DNA of 64,000 nt from Glebionis coronaria (Eukaryota; Streptophyta; Magnoliopsida; Asterales; Asteraceae), in NCBI GenBank assembly GCA_025667525.1, contig CM046876.1:77161235-77225234 (forward strand), in the 5' to 3' direction. A program made the position numbers and the translations under genes. The notes beneath the pieces are model-generated. The model was not told the DNA's origin, did no database searches, and saw only the letters and a program-made list of their open reading frames with translations. The first letter of the stretch is position 1. Each line of letters opens with the position of its first letter. Positions 1-11,584 of this stretch are shown here, piece by piece.

Positions 1-2
1 GA

Positions 3-749
3 ACGGTTCAAACGTTAGAGGATATGCTTCGTGCATGTGTGATTGACTTTGGAAATGGTTGGGATAAGCATTTGCCATTGGTTGAATTTTCGTACAATAA
101 CAATTATCATGCTAGTATTAAAGCCGCACCATTTGAAGCTTTGTATGGACGTAAGTGTAGATCTCCAGTGTGTTGGAGTGAGGTAGGAGAAAGTCAATTG
201 ACTGGGCCTGAAATGATATTTGAGACGACTGAAAATATTGTGCAAATTAAGAAGCGTTTGTTATCTGCCAGAAGTAGACAAAAGAGTTATGCTGATAACA
301 GAAGGAAACCGTTGGAATTTGAAGTAGGAGACATGGTTATGCTGAAGGTATCTTCATGGAAAGGAGTAATACGTTTCTGAAAGAGAGGAAAGTTGAGCCC
401 GAGATTTATTGGACCATTTAAGATTATCCAAAGGATTGGATTGGTGGCTTATAAGTTAGAATTGCCTGATGAGCTTAAGGCTATTCATAATACTTTTCAT
501 GTGTCTAATTTGAAGAAGTGTTTAGCTGAAAGGGATGTGGTGATTCCATTAGAGGAAATTCAACTTGATGATAAGTTGCATTTTATAGAGGAACATGTAG
601 AGATAATGGATAAGGAAGTTAAGAAGTTGAAGCATAGTAGAATTCCGATTGTGAAAGTGAGGTGGAACTCTAGACGTGGGCCAGAGTTTACGTGGAAACG
701 TGAGGATCTCTATAAGGACAAGTATCCTCATTTGTTTAGGAAGGAATAA
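3..749 (+). pseudogene. Integrase C-terminal part and chromodomain-like tail of gypsy-1 pol (broken)
   Basis: The frame is open from the window edge to the stop at 747-749 except for one TGA at 378-380. Before it are the integrase end with [14 protein letters not shown], the [13 protein letters not shown] motif and RSRQKSYAD. After it comes [10 protein letters not shown], the usual start of the integrase C-terminal fold, then the [11 protein letters not shown] motif and a tail containing [15 protein letters not shown], which resembles the chromodomain-like end of Tekay chromoviruses. Family members usually have glycine at the TGA position (GGA), so a single G-to-T change explains the break. 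The protein would join element cDNA to host chromatin. Only the last ~250 residues are inside the window. This copy cannot make the full protein. Confidence 0.85.
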
Positions 750-772
750 GCGCCGCGGACGTTGCTTCTTTT

Positions 773-785
773 AAGAAGGGGGGGA
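773..785 (+). other. Polypurine tract of gypsy-1
   Basis: An uninterrupted purine run (AAGAAGGGGGGGA) directly precedes the TG of the LTR. This is the expected primer site for plus-strand DNA synthesis and fixes the LTR start. Confidence 0.85.
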
Positions 786-3427
786 TGTGACAACCCAAAA
801 CCGAGGTCATTGCTTAATCTTATTTTACGATTATTTTTGAAATTTTTGAATGAGTTTGAACGATATTTATTTTTGGAGGTTTAAGTTTAAACCGATGTTG
901 GAAGGTCTATATTTAATATTTACTAAGTATAAGGAGTATTAGCAAGCGTGATGTCGATGGATGCCAAATATTTTACGTTTTATTGTCGGTTGTTCGATTT
1001 TTATTATTTTTGATGTTTTATTTTAAATGACGTGTTAAGTCGAGTCGAGAGTCGATATTATTATTTTTGAGGTACGTTTTAAATTTTTAAAAGTATCTTT
1101 ATGAAACCCGAGCCCCGTAAATATTTTCAAAATTGACTAATAGTTATTTCCCGCTTTTTAGCTAACTATTTACATTTTTAGCCACAACTATTGCCAAATT
1201 GCAACCAAGGTCCCTCCACCACTATATAAATAGCCTAAACAACACACACACTACACATTTCACCACTCAAAAATTTCATCATCTCTCCTTTCTCTCTCTA
1301 TATTGCCGAAAGACCTACCACCATCCCAAATCCATACATTTTCAATTTTAACTGAAATTTGAGGATGATTTGAGCTAAACCAAAGCTAGACCCACTCTTA
1401 TAATTGATCAAGGATCACATTGGTGTAAGAATTTTACACATGCAAGGCATTTTTATTTTTTTTGATGTTGTTAGGTAGAAGCCATGATCATGCATGTTGT
1501 TTTTGGCATGATCCATGGTGTTCTTGCTAAAAACTTTGTTAAAACTTCATTTTGATTCAAAGGTTTTAATTTTGATGATGATTTAGATGTTATGATTCAT
1601 ATATGTTAATGTTAGGGTGTAGGAATGAACATTTCTATGGTTGGTTTTGATCAAAAAGTTGATTTTGTACAAGATTTTAATGGTCATTTTATAACAGTAA
1701 GTAAATAGTAAAATCCGAATTTTTATGTTTTGAAAATGGCTTAACTTATAGCCTAGGGTTGTAGATAATTTTATTAGCTTCGATTTGAAATAAGGTAGAG
1801 CTTCTAGCTCCAAACGAGCGCGAAGTTATGATTTTTTATTGATTGTGTACCGGGAGACGAGTATTGGCACTACATATAGTTGTTGTCGATATTTGGATCG
1901 AATCTTGGGGACTCTAAATGGAAGTTTTGAAATGTGTAACCTACTGATAATGAGGTGTTTACCTTAAAGGTTGAGTTTATTTTAAAACCCGAGTGTCGGT
2001 TTTGTAAACGGAGTCGTTTAAAGAAGTTAAAACGGTTGTATGAAAAATTAACGTAAATCTGTCCGGATTTTGTAGTTTGAAAATGAGTCGAGTAAAGTAC
2101 TTTAAAATTAATTTCATTTGATAAACTTGTAAGAGGACTTTCTATATATATTAAGTTAGTTTATCGAGTCGTTTCATAAACGGTTGACAAGTTTAAAAGG
2201 GGTAAATAATCTAGTACATGTAGTATGTACCGACGGACTTTGTTAAAAGTATAAAATGGTAAAGTTAATGTGTAGTAAAGTATAATGAAGTTATTTATAT
2301 CGTTTTCTCTCGAGTTAATCGTGACTTTATGAGTTTGAGTTTGATGTTGTTATGTATGATTTATTTCTCGAGTCATTATTAATGAACGCGCCTTATTTGA
2401 TAGGTAGCGGTTCTCGTGTTTGAAAGGCATCCATTATCATCGACGATCATCTTGCTAGATCTCTTATACTAAGGTGAGTCTGTAGCCTCGCTTTTTATGC
2501 TAGCTACTAAATGTTTTATACCCGCGAGGGGGATACATGCTATTTGAAAATAAACAACACAAGTCATGAGTAATTGTTGGACCCTAATGTTGCCTAAAGT
2601 TGAATTCATTGTATTGAGTAACTTGTTGCTAAAGACCCTAAATTCATGAGCCGTTAACTATCTTCTGACTTGATGTTGTGAGTCGGGAATACCCGCTTAT
2701 TCTAATGATAGTACTATTGGGTTGACCACCCTATCTGAGACCAGGGCCTTACGTTGAGTAACCCGCTGGGAAGGATAATTTTACGTGAATAAGATTGTGG
2801 TATTCTAGCAACTGATACCCTAGAGGGGCAATGGTTTTATTCTAGTCATGCCGGCATTTGGCGTGGGTGACTATTTGGTTAAGGGGTCGGTGTCATGAGC
2901 TTAAATACAATGTTTAATGTTTATTATTGCCTTGAATATAGATTGTGTGTACGACAATTCTATAAATGATTATGATTGATTTTCTTCTTGTGTTCAAATT
3001 TGATTTGATAAACCTATAGACTCGCTCAACATTATAGTTGACTCGTTTTATGCATGTATTTCAGGTAATAGGAAGTGATGGAGCAGGGAGCTTTGCTGTG
3101 GAGGTTGTGGCTTGGCTTTTGGAAGAATGTTGGTCTAAAAACTGTTTCTACCCTTTTACTGTTGAACAATTTACATTATGTTGATGTACTTTACTAAACT
3201 TGTTGGTTGTTGGTCGAGATCCATGGGGAGTAAACGCTTTACTCTAGTGTCGTTTTAGTACAACTATGGGATGAAATTTATGTTTTAGACCATTTATGAA
3301 AATCATGTTTATATTTTAGGTGTAAACGTCTCACTTTTGAGTCGTTCAATATACCTTGTGTGATGATGCTTGTGTCTAGCACCCAATTGTGTATTTCCGC
3401 TACGCAATGTAAATTGCGGGTGTTAGA
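786..3427 (+). repeat. 3' LTR of gypsy-1
   Basis: The LTR runs from TGTGACAACCC after the polypurine tract to GCGGGTGTTAGA, where copia coding sequence resumes. The usual end of this class is GGGTGTTACA, as in gypsy-2, so the last CA appears mutated to GA and the boundary is uncertain by a few bases. Length is about 2.64 kb. There is a TATA box at 1223-1232 with a CA-rich start-site region just downstream. No long ORF is present. The partner LTR lies outside the window, so age cannot be estimated. Confidence 0.8.
1223..1232 (+). promoter_or_regulatory. TATA box of the gypsy-1 LTR
   Basis: TATATAAATA sits about 440 bp into the LTR, followed 20-30 bp later by a CACACACAC/CTCTCT-rich stretch typical of plant LTR transcription starts. 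It would mark the U3/R boundary near 1255. The call rests on sequence only. Confidence 0.55.
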
Positions 3428-3429
3428 TG

Positions 3430-4428
3430 ATTATGGTACAAATATATGTTGATGATATTATATTTGCAGCCTCGACCCAAACCTTATCCGACGAGTTTGG
3501 GAAACTCATGTCTTCCAAGTTTAAGATGTCAATGATGGGCAATGTATCATTCTTCTTAGGTCTTCAGATATCTTAGAGTCCCGGAGGCATCTGTATCAAT
3601 CAATCCAAGTATGCCCTTGAATCACTAATGAAGTATAAGATGGAATCTTGCGACCCCGTGGATACTCCAATGGTGGAACGAACTAAACTTGATGCAGATC
3701 CACATGGAGTTACCGTTGATCCGACACTTTATCGTGGAATGATCGGTACCCTTCTGTATATCACAGCTAGTCGACCTGATCTTCAGTTTGCTATATGTAT
3801 GTGTGCTCGGTATCAAACTAGGACTACTGAGTTACACTTAGCTATTGTTAAACGGATCTTTCGGTATCTTAAAGGAACCATTAATCGGGGACTTTGGTAT
3901 TCGAAGGACTCGCCGATTGCACTAATGGCATATGCAGATGCGGATCACGCGGGTTGTCAAGATACAAGGCGTAGTACGAATGGAACTTTGCAATTACTAG
4001 GAGATCGACTAATCAGTTGGGCATCGAAAAGGCAGAAAAGCGCTGCAATTTCAAGTACGGAAGCAGAATACATAGCTATGTCCGGTTGTTGTGCTCAAAT
4101 TCTTAGGATGAGATCGCAATTAACCGACTATGGTCTAGGTTTCAACAAAATTCCGATGTACTGCGACAACAAAAGTGCAATTGCCTTATGCTGCAACAAT
4201 GTTCAATTCTCCTGGTCGAAGCATATTGACATTCGCTACCATTTCATCAAGGAGCAAGTGAAAAATGGAGTGATCGGGCTCTACTTTGTCCGATCTGAGT
4301 ATCAATTGGCGGATATTTTCACGAAGGCTTTAGATCGCGCTCAAATGGAATTTTTGGCCAACAAGCTAGGAATGAGAACTTTCTCGCCTGAGACTCTAAA
4401 GGAACTGGCAGATGAAGCGAAAGAATAG
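3430..4428 (+). pseudogene. Copia-1 reverse transcriptase end and RNase H (broken)
   Basis: The frame begins in the RT palm with the catalytic YVDD box (about 3442-3460) followed by DIIFAAS. It then carries the RT connection ([23 protein letters not shown]) and the copia RNase H ([49 protein letters not shown]), ending ADIFTKAL...ADEAKE at 4428. TAG at 3574-3576 interrupts it; copia-2 has CAG at the same place (60375-60377), so this is a direct C-to-T change. The region upstream of YVDD was separated by gypsy-1. RT copies element RNA into DNA and RNase H removes the RNA strand. Confidence 0.9.
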
Positions 4429-7270
4429 TGGTGGTAAACTATTATCCGTATCCTTGGTGATCATCTGTATATATTGTTTATATTTTTATCCATAAAAGAA
4501 AAATACAAAAATATAAAACCATATAAAAACCATAAAAATTGAAAAGTTTAGAAAAATCCAAAAATATATTTACTTTATTTTTAAAAGGCATGTCTTTTGG
4601 AACGATAATATGTACGGCCTTAGAAATGTTGATTAATATTGACACGGCGCCATAAATAGAGTTCCTACAAAAGTTGTAAATATTTCATAAAACATGCCTA
4701 TATGGCTTGTAGTTATTTCAGACTGCAACCCGCTTTTCACATTAAAGTCAAGTATGTCTTATGAAATATTTGGCTCACAACGGGAATTAATTTTCTCGGG
4801 CAAGGTTTACTTTAAAACCTTGTAAGGGATCAAGTTTACTTTATAACTTGGTCTAACACAAATCTATGTACGCTTCAGTGCATTTATTTGTTAAAACAAG
4901 AGAAATCTTGTTTTTATGAAGCTATCATCTCTACAACCATAGCTATCTACAATTGGTATCTACATACTCGACGATGCAACTACTCAAAAGACGACTACAG
5001 CTCTTTCAATAGAACACGGGTCAACAATTGAGGGGGAGAAAATGTCCAACATTCAGAATCTTCGATGCCAAAAGTGCCAAGCTCACTAATTGGTGTCAAG
5101 ACAACAATACCTATCGTACACGTGGTGTCAAGAGATGACTTCAGACGTGACGAGGCGACAAACATATGCTGACAAGAATCATTTGATCTTATCATATGAT
5201 GTTCTCATCAATCAGGTCCAACCTTGTCAATTTTTTCTAATATGGTGAATATGTGATCATGTTACAAATCGGTATCATATCTCATACATTTGGTATCATG
5301 AAGATAAAACGGACTTGCATTTTTCTTCCCAAAACCTTTGTTAAAACTACATTAAATCAATTGATATTAAAAACATCGATTGGGTTAAAATTTTTAATAT
5401 GGGGGAGAAAATGTGATTTAATATAGGAAATTATCACAAATGGTTTGACTTAATGTGCTGGCTCATCTCGACATATGTGAAATGTTTTCGAATATCATGG
5501 CATATGTTAAGGGGGAGCAAAACGGATTTGAATATCAAAATGGATATTCATGGTGACATATACTTACCCAAAACCCATTTATTTCACGACGAGGAAGATT
5601 GTGATGACATAAGGATGGTAGGATAGGTTAAGTCCAATGATTCTTCTTAAACCAGAGGAATCTTCCCAAGGACATTCCATAGCTAGAAATAGTAGTCCTT
5701 AGGAAAGATGGAGAAAGATTGTGAGCGTAGCTGAATGCCGATCAAGTACTTAAGTTAGCACTGGAACAATCGCAACAAGGTGCTAGTTATGACATATTGG
5801 TAAGCATTGAAGGGGTTGAAAAATGAAAAAGAATTGTAAAGATAAAGGGTGTAAAGAAAGAAGCCCTCCTTATAAACTTAGGTAGAAACAAGGTCAACAC
5901 ATATGCTATTGAGATCATTTTAATGATGCTCGATATTGAAGATAGACATCATGGACCCAGTGATGCAATGCACAACCCATCCAGCTAACTCAGATATTTT
6001 TCAAAAGGTATTTTTTTTATTCACACAGAGACAACGCATTATCTATCGATTTATTCACTCCGAGTAAATTGGTATTGAAAAGGTGGCACTCCTCTCCAGC
6101 CTCCGATCACTAAAATCCAAAATGCACAATAGAGTGTAGAGCCATTTGAGATCATCAAATATCTCATTAGGACACACTTTCATAATTCCTTGCTTCTTCA
6201 CACATTGTGAAAAGTAAGAAAGATCTTAAGAGTCCTACGCAAAATCTTCATGATCTTGCCTGAACATCCGAGTAATACGAAAGTATTTACAATGAAGATG
6301 GAAATCCTTTTTGAGCGAATATCAAAAAGCTCATGGTAGGTGACTTTTGCGATTATTTATGAATCAAACTTGTGATAACTGGAAAGCAACAGTTGTTTAA
6401 TTCTTAATTGAATTTAAACACGTTCTAGGCCTCTACGCAATATCTCAGTGATCTTGACAGAACACTCAGAGTGATACCTTAGTGTTCACAGTGATGAGTG
6501 GAATTCCTTCTAGTGTTAACCTTAAACAGCACTTGGTAGGTAACTTGCAAGATTCAATATGAATCAAGCTCGTGACAACTAGAAAGCAACGATGGTGCGA
6601 TTCTTTAATGAATCAAACTTGTTCCAGGAATAAGAATTGACGGCTTCAATCATGCGGATAATTGTATTCAAATGATTCACTCTTTACGTTCGTAGTCAGC
6701 TTTGGACGGTCGAGTAAAGAGAACGGGTTTACCCGCGAAATATTGTCAAGGAGATTTTTAATTAAATCTACCTGCCACAAGTACGATATTTTATATCGTC
6801 CAACGGTCTTCACCGACCAGAGGTAAAATGCTACCGAATTAGAATGAAATGTTCAAAGCCATTTCGTTCGTGTCTACTTATGTTGCGGCATTTGAAGACG
6901 GTGGCGTTGCAGAATCCGGGAAGAAGTCGTCCCCGCATGCTTATACTTTATGCACTTAATACCTCATCTAATTCAAGAAAGCCTAAAACTTAAGTCTTCC
7001 GCTGTATCGAACTCTGGAGCTTTCAAGAATTAAGAAGGTATAAGTATGTGGGACATGAAGTCACGAAGAGGCGAAGATCACAAGTGATGGATGCACAAGA
7101 TCAAGGCAAGAGATTAATGCTCAAGATTGATATCAAAGATCACATCAGCATGTTCACCAGAAAAGAAAAAGAAAAGAAAGACGAAGACTACGAGCTCAAG
7201 ACAAGCATAATATGCTAGGTTTATTTTATTATTGTAACTTGGGTAACGCCCTTGTTTGGAGTGACCTCCC
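4429..7270 (+). other. Copia-1 post-pol untranslated region
   Basis: About 2.8 kb between the pol stop and the polypurine tract has no ORF longer than about 70 codons on either strand, yet it aligns along its whole length with copia-2 (61230-64000). Several internal G-rich purine tracts look like copies of the plus-strand primer (near 5031, 5399 and 5509). A 198 bp degenerate tandem duplication lies at 6235-6630. SIRE-type relatives can carry an env-like ORF here; I see no membrane segment or reading frame that would support one. Confidence 0.7.
6235..6630 (+). repeat. 198 bp degenerate tandem duplication in the copia-1 tail
   Basis: Two units, 6235-6432 and 6433-6630, both begin CTACGCAA. 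They share in order ATCTT, GATCTTG, an 'ACAC/ATC-AGAGT' block, TGGTAGGT, GAATCAA, GTGA-AACT and GAAAGCAAC. They are clearly related but diverged. The same two units occur in copia-2 at 63036-63233 and 63234 to about 63431, so the duplication predates both insertions. Confidence 0.7.
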
Positions 7271-7282
7271 TTAGGGGGAGAT
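7271..7282 (+). other. Polypurine tract of copia-1
   Basis: TTAGGGGGAGAT lies immediately before the LTR start TGTTGGAAATACG. It is the plus-strand primer and sets the 5' edge of the 3' LTR. Confidence 0.8.
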
Positions 7283-7611
7283 TGTTGGAAATACGTTTTT
7301 ACGTATTTAGGAAGATTCGGTCACTCCGACAATATATTAAGTAGTAGCTCGTAGTCTAGATATCTTTTAATATATCAAACAAGGAAAAGCCCGGTCCATG
7401 CTTGTATGGCCGGCCCAATTGTAAGCCCAAGCCCATCTTATGGGCTTGGTATATAAACCCTCTCCTTAGATGGAGTGGGTGTGGTTTTCTTATACAATAC
7501 ACATAGTAAAGTGTGTTTTCTTATTTTTCTCTCTCAAGTGTGTATGTGAAATCATCTATCTTTCTATCTCTTTCTCACTCTAAAACATAAGCAAGATTTA
7601 CATATCCTACA
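7283..7611 (+). repeat. 3' LTR of copia-1
   Basis: This 329 bp LTR starts TGTTGGAAATACG and ends CATATCCTACA. It aligns with the 335 bp 5' LTR of copia-2 (52149-52483): shared GGTCACTCC, AGCTCGTAGT, the AAGCCCA...GGGCTTGG inverted pair, TATATAAACC (TATA box at about 7450) and CATAAGCAAGATTTACATATCC. The imperfect terminal inverted repeat TGTTGGA/TCCTACA is typical of copia LTRs. The next five bases, AAACC, would be the target duplication but cannot be checked without the left end. Confidence 0.88.
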
Positions 7612-8597
7612 AAACCCTAACTCAGATTAAATCCCTAAAGATCCTTGTATGATCCTCTGAATATTCCAAGATGCCAAATTTTTGAATCCTTGGACTTTGT
7701 CGAACCTTGGCTCCATGTGAATGTGTAGTTGTAATATTGATCTTAAACCCTCAATTTAGTGTGAGGAACAAGTAAAATAATCTCAATCGTCCAATTGGTC
7801 CTTTTTTTATAAATTTTAAGAAACCCGTGTATGAGGATGGCTGGTAAGGGGACAAAGGAATAAGATGTCCTTTTCTAGGTTGAGTAACATGTTTGAGAGT
7901 GGATAATAGTAAAAAGCCACATGGTTAATTGGAATTTACTTTTGATTTGTGGTGAATTGAAACTAGAAAGTATTAGGGCTCGTTATTGAGTAATTAGCAA
8001 CTTTCAATCCATTTTGGGTAAGGAAATATGTTAACCGCCTAATTTGGAGTTTAAAATTTGCAATATATCAATTTTAGTCCCTTTTATTTTGTACAAAACG
8101 AGCTGCTCAAATCCTTTGATTAAATTTCATAAATTACCCATTGGCCCCTCAAACTTTGTTGTAAAGTGGTTTGTTGCCTCTTTGGTGAACTTGGCAGTTT
8201 CAATCCCTCTGGATAACATTGGGTTAATTACCCAATGGCCCATCTATTTGGTAATTCCAATTTCATTTGTTAATGAAATTTACAAAATCAATCCTTGCGT
8301 TTATCAAAACATGGATAAGGACCATTTTGCAACATTCATCAATCTTGAGGGGTTAAACTTGTATAATCTCCATACTTTAGGGACCCTACTATAACTTATG
8401 ATATCTTAGGGGTATAAAGTGTATATCTTTGAAAGTTGTGGGACCAATATTGTAATCTTCAATTCTTCAAGGGTAGTTTGGTAAATTCACATTCGGCTTT
8501 CGGTTCTTTTGTACGACTTTATTTCCCGTGTTTATTTTTGCTTGTTTTTATGATTTTAAAGTGAATTCCCGATATCCGTGCCTGCAAACACACAAAT
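7612..8597. other. Unassigned flank between copia-1 and gypsy-2
   Basis: About 1 kb of AT-rich sequence ends in the CAAAT target site (8593-8597) of gypsy-2, so it was once continuous with 30495 onward. I find no supported gene. A 116-codon open frame at 8044-8394 has no recognisable domain, and its sequence resembles the phrase-like repetitive text of plant non-coding DNA. It may be part of an older element. Confidence 0.5.
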
Positions 8598-11580
8598 TGT
8601 AAAACCCGCATGCTTTTACCATGCATAGTACCTTAAGTTCGTACGTACTAGTTGAAAACTCTCCTATATAGCATGATTACGATTACGTATTAGGAGTTTA
8701 TGTATTACGTACGTGTTAGAACACGATAAGTATTTTATATGAACGATCACGTAATAATTATTTAGCAATAATTAATCACGAACATACGATCACGGAATCA
8801 CGAGCGTAATTAAAACACGAGTTAGTATTAATTACGTATATATATTTAATACAAGCGTAATTAAATATATAAAGGTATGGTATTTACGTAACGAGAACAT
8901 TTAAAACACGAACATAATTAAACATAAATGTGTACGAAATTACAAGACACGAAACGAGGTACGGGAACTCCACAAGGGAGTCCCTACCTGCGGCCAAAAT
9001 AAGGACAATGGGCCAAGCCCATTGTCAATTTTACTAAAAGGAAGGGTTAAGTAATTTTACTACTCAAATCAAAGTTACAGAAGATTTTAAGAAAAACCTA
9101 AAATCCCTTTTCCTCCTTCTTTGTGTGCCGCCACCTACAAACCACCATAGGAGGTGATTTTGATCTTGGATCTTGTTGATTTATTGGTTGTTCGTGTTTG
9201 TTCTTCACCCTCTTGATCCACGAATACGGTAAAACCTTTTTAACCTTTTTTTTCTTTTAATTAATCTTTTATTAATTAAGAACACGTGATGTTTTTATAA
9301 AAACACATTAATTAAACCTAGATCTAACATGTTTGATCATTAATTAATCAAAAGGGGTCGATCTAAGGGGTGTTTGTTTTGGGCCGCAAGGTATAACCGA
9401 CCCCAAGGGGGGTCGGTTTGTTCTTAGCCGACCACCACCAAGACCTTTTTGGTCTTGGTTGGTGCGTGTGGGTCCCACGGCAGCAAGAGGGGTACCCCGA
9501 TTTGGTTCGGGGTACGGTGTTGTTTCATATCTGGTGCATGTTTTTAGGCTTAGATCCGGATCATGATTATGTTAGTTGTTTATGTATTAAACTTATGTTA
9601 AGAATTAAATTAATAAGATGTAATTAATTTAATAACATGACTTAGGTTAACTAATTATTAATAAACATGAATTATTTTAACCTAAGTATTTATATTAATA
9701 AGACTTATAATTAATTAATTATTTAAAAACCATGGATATAATTAATTAATTAAACATGACTTAGGTTATATTACTAATATTTATTAATACATATTTTAAC
9801 CTAAGTATTTAATATATTTAATTAAAAACATGTCATACTTTAATTAAATATTATAACCTATAGTTTAATTAAATTACATGAAATAATTATTAAACTATAT
9901 AATATATCATATGACTTAGAAAATAACCATGAAAACACTTAAGCTTATTTACTTAGCTTATTTAACCAGCTTATTTCTAATTATAGAAACTTTCTATTTT
10001 TAGAAACTTAATTAAATAAGGCAGCTAATTTATTTATGGAAACCAGCTATTTTTAGAAACTTATTTATTTAAGGCAGCTAATCTATTTATGGAAACTTAT
10101 TTAATTAAGGCAGCTAATCAATTTATGGAAACTTTCTATTTTTAGAAACTTATCTATTTTAAGCAGTAAATCTATTTTTGGAATCTTTCTATTTTTGGAA
10201 ACTTTCCATTTTTTAGAAACTTTCTATTTTTGGTAACTTCTATTTTTGGAAACTTTCTATTTTTGGAAACTTTCTATTTTTGGAAACTTTCTATTTTTGG
10301 AAACTTTCTATTTAAGGAAACCTGCTATTTTTGGAAAGTTACTTGTTATTAAACAGTAAGTATAATAACACATGAAATATCAGAAATACTTAATCAGATT
10401 GAACAGAATATAAGATTTAACACAGTTTAAGGCTTTAAAAGGTGTAAATAGTAAGAACACATAAAATAAGCTAAGACATGATATAAAACCAGCTATGTAG
10501 TAAGCATATACTTATTTCATGTACGTATTTATGTAGCACTAGTGTTTCGGAAGTAGGATTCTCGTAGTTCATCGTTCTCGTTCACTAGACATAAGGTACG
10601 GATTCCCGTCCTTTCAGTATGGACATTCTTTCCTTATTAGGATTTCTCCGTATGCAGCCAACTGTTTTCCCGTAGTATAAGTATGAGTTTGATTGCTTAT
10701 GTTTTAAATATGATTACCTATAGCCATATACATGCATGACCAGTTTCACCTAGTTATGGAGGTACCATAACCGTAACATTAGAGGCACTGATGTTATGAC
10801 TTCACCACGGCGGAGTGATTGCTCGTGGCGTCCCTTCAGCTTTTGGCCATTTATTTATATTTATCATGTGGGGCGTATGGGTGCATCCTAGTTACACGTT
10901 TTATTCAGGATTACATGGTGAATGTGGTGTGTGCCTTGCATCCTTCACAAGGAGTTGATCCCTCCTACCCATAAAACCAGTATATTAAATTAGAGGCATC
11001 CCTTCTAATTTGCATGATGAGGTCACCCCTCCAATTATTCATACACGGTGGATATTCATGACCTATATTGGCTAAATGGTAAAATATGACAAACAGTTTT
11101 TATAAGATAAACATAAGACTTTCAAACTATAAAACCAGTTTAATAAGACTCAACCAGGTTACTCGGGACTTAGTTTCTTCCGCTGTTATTATGTTATATG
11201 CTTATCCTGTTCATGCTTTATTGTACATCCGTGCACTGAGCGTATTGCTCAGCCGTTTTCCTTTTCTATGTTCCCAAAACGGCAGGTACTCAAGGACGCT
11301 CGTAGACATTAAGAGTACGTGCATATGGACTGGAAGCTGTCTAGCCTTCTTTACCTTATGCATTTCTTTTCTTTATGATACTTATGCTTTGGACATTGTT
11401 TCGTCCTTATTCCTTACTATACTATGTTTGTGTGTGATGAGCTTTACTTTTGGACTACCGATGTTTGATTCCGGTATTTTCCTTTATATGGTCAAGTAAT
11501 GTTTAGACATTTTACCTTGTATGCTTTGATGACACGCCATAATTACTGTGATATTTCCATTTCCAAAATGGGGTGTTACA
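8598..11580 (+). repeat. 5' LTR of gypsy-2
   Basis: A 2983 bp LTR runs from TGTAAAACCCGC to GGGGTGTTACA, matched over its length by 27508-30489. The inner part has long AT-rich runs of TTAATTAATT and a tandem array of a 17 bp unit (10171-10310). Two strong GC-rich hairpins sit at 9432-9464 (CCAAGACC stem) and 9492-9515 (GTACCCCGA stem). A possible TATA box is at 8866-8874. The apparent ORFs at 9418-9627 and 11086-11499 are repeated in the other LTR only because the LTR is duplicated, and the second is frameshifted there, so I do not call them genes. Confidence 0.95.
10171..10310 (+). repeat. 17 bp tandem array in the gypsy-2 5' LTR
   Basis: About eight units of CTATTTTTGGAAACTTT with small variants (TTAGAAAC, GGTAAC). 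It lies next to a looser ~30 bp series containing AAGGCAGCTAAT and TTTATGGAAA. The 3' LTR carries the matching array at 29080-29220. Confidence 0.85.
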
Positions 11581-11584
11581 ATTA

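Larger units (their letters stand above)
1..3427 (+). mobile_element. gypsy-1: 3' part of a Tekay-like Ty3/gypsy retrotransposon
   Basis: The window opens inside the integrase of a Ty3/gypsy element. A polypurine tract and a 2.6 kb LTR follow. The 3' edge of the LTR abuts copia RT coding sequence that aligns with the second copia copy from 60228, so this element inserted into a copia RT domain. The left half, the 5' LTR and the left target duplication lie outside the window. The integrase tail ending in a chromodomain-like motif and an LTR starting TGTGACAACCC fit the Tekay/Del chromovirus lineage. The lineage name is from remembered similarity; the LTR-element call itself is firm. Confidence 0.85.
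3428..7611 (+). mobile_element. copia-1: 3' half of a SIRE-like Ty1/copia element
   Basis: This segment is nearly collinear with copia-2 (60228-64000; constant offset of 56801 bases through the pol end). It has the end of RT and RNase H, a 2.8 kb tail with no long ORF, a polypurine tract and a 3' LTR. The 5' half was displaced upstream by the gypsy-1 insertion and is outside the window. The long untranslated region between pol and LTR occupies the place where SIRE-type copia elements may carry an env-like ORF. The lineage is inferred from the copia-2 gag and pol. Confidence 0.85.

Noticed and set aside
8044..8394. 116-codon open frame in the flank
   Set aside because: No domain, unusual hydrophobic mix, and DNA text typical of plant repetitive non-coding sequence.
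9418..9627. 69-codon frame present in both gypsy-2 LTRs
   Set aside because: Conservation follows from LTR duplication; it spans the hairpins and has no protein character.
11086..11499. 137-codon open frame in the gypsy-2 5' LTR
   Set aside because: It lies wholly in LTR DNA, is frameshifted in the 3' LTR copy (29994 and 30100), and has no domain.
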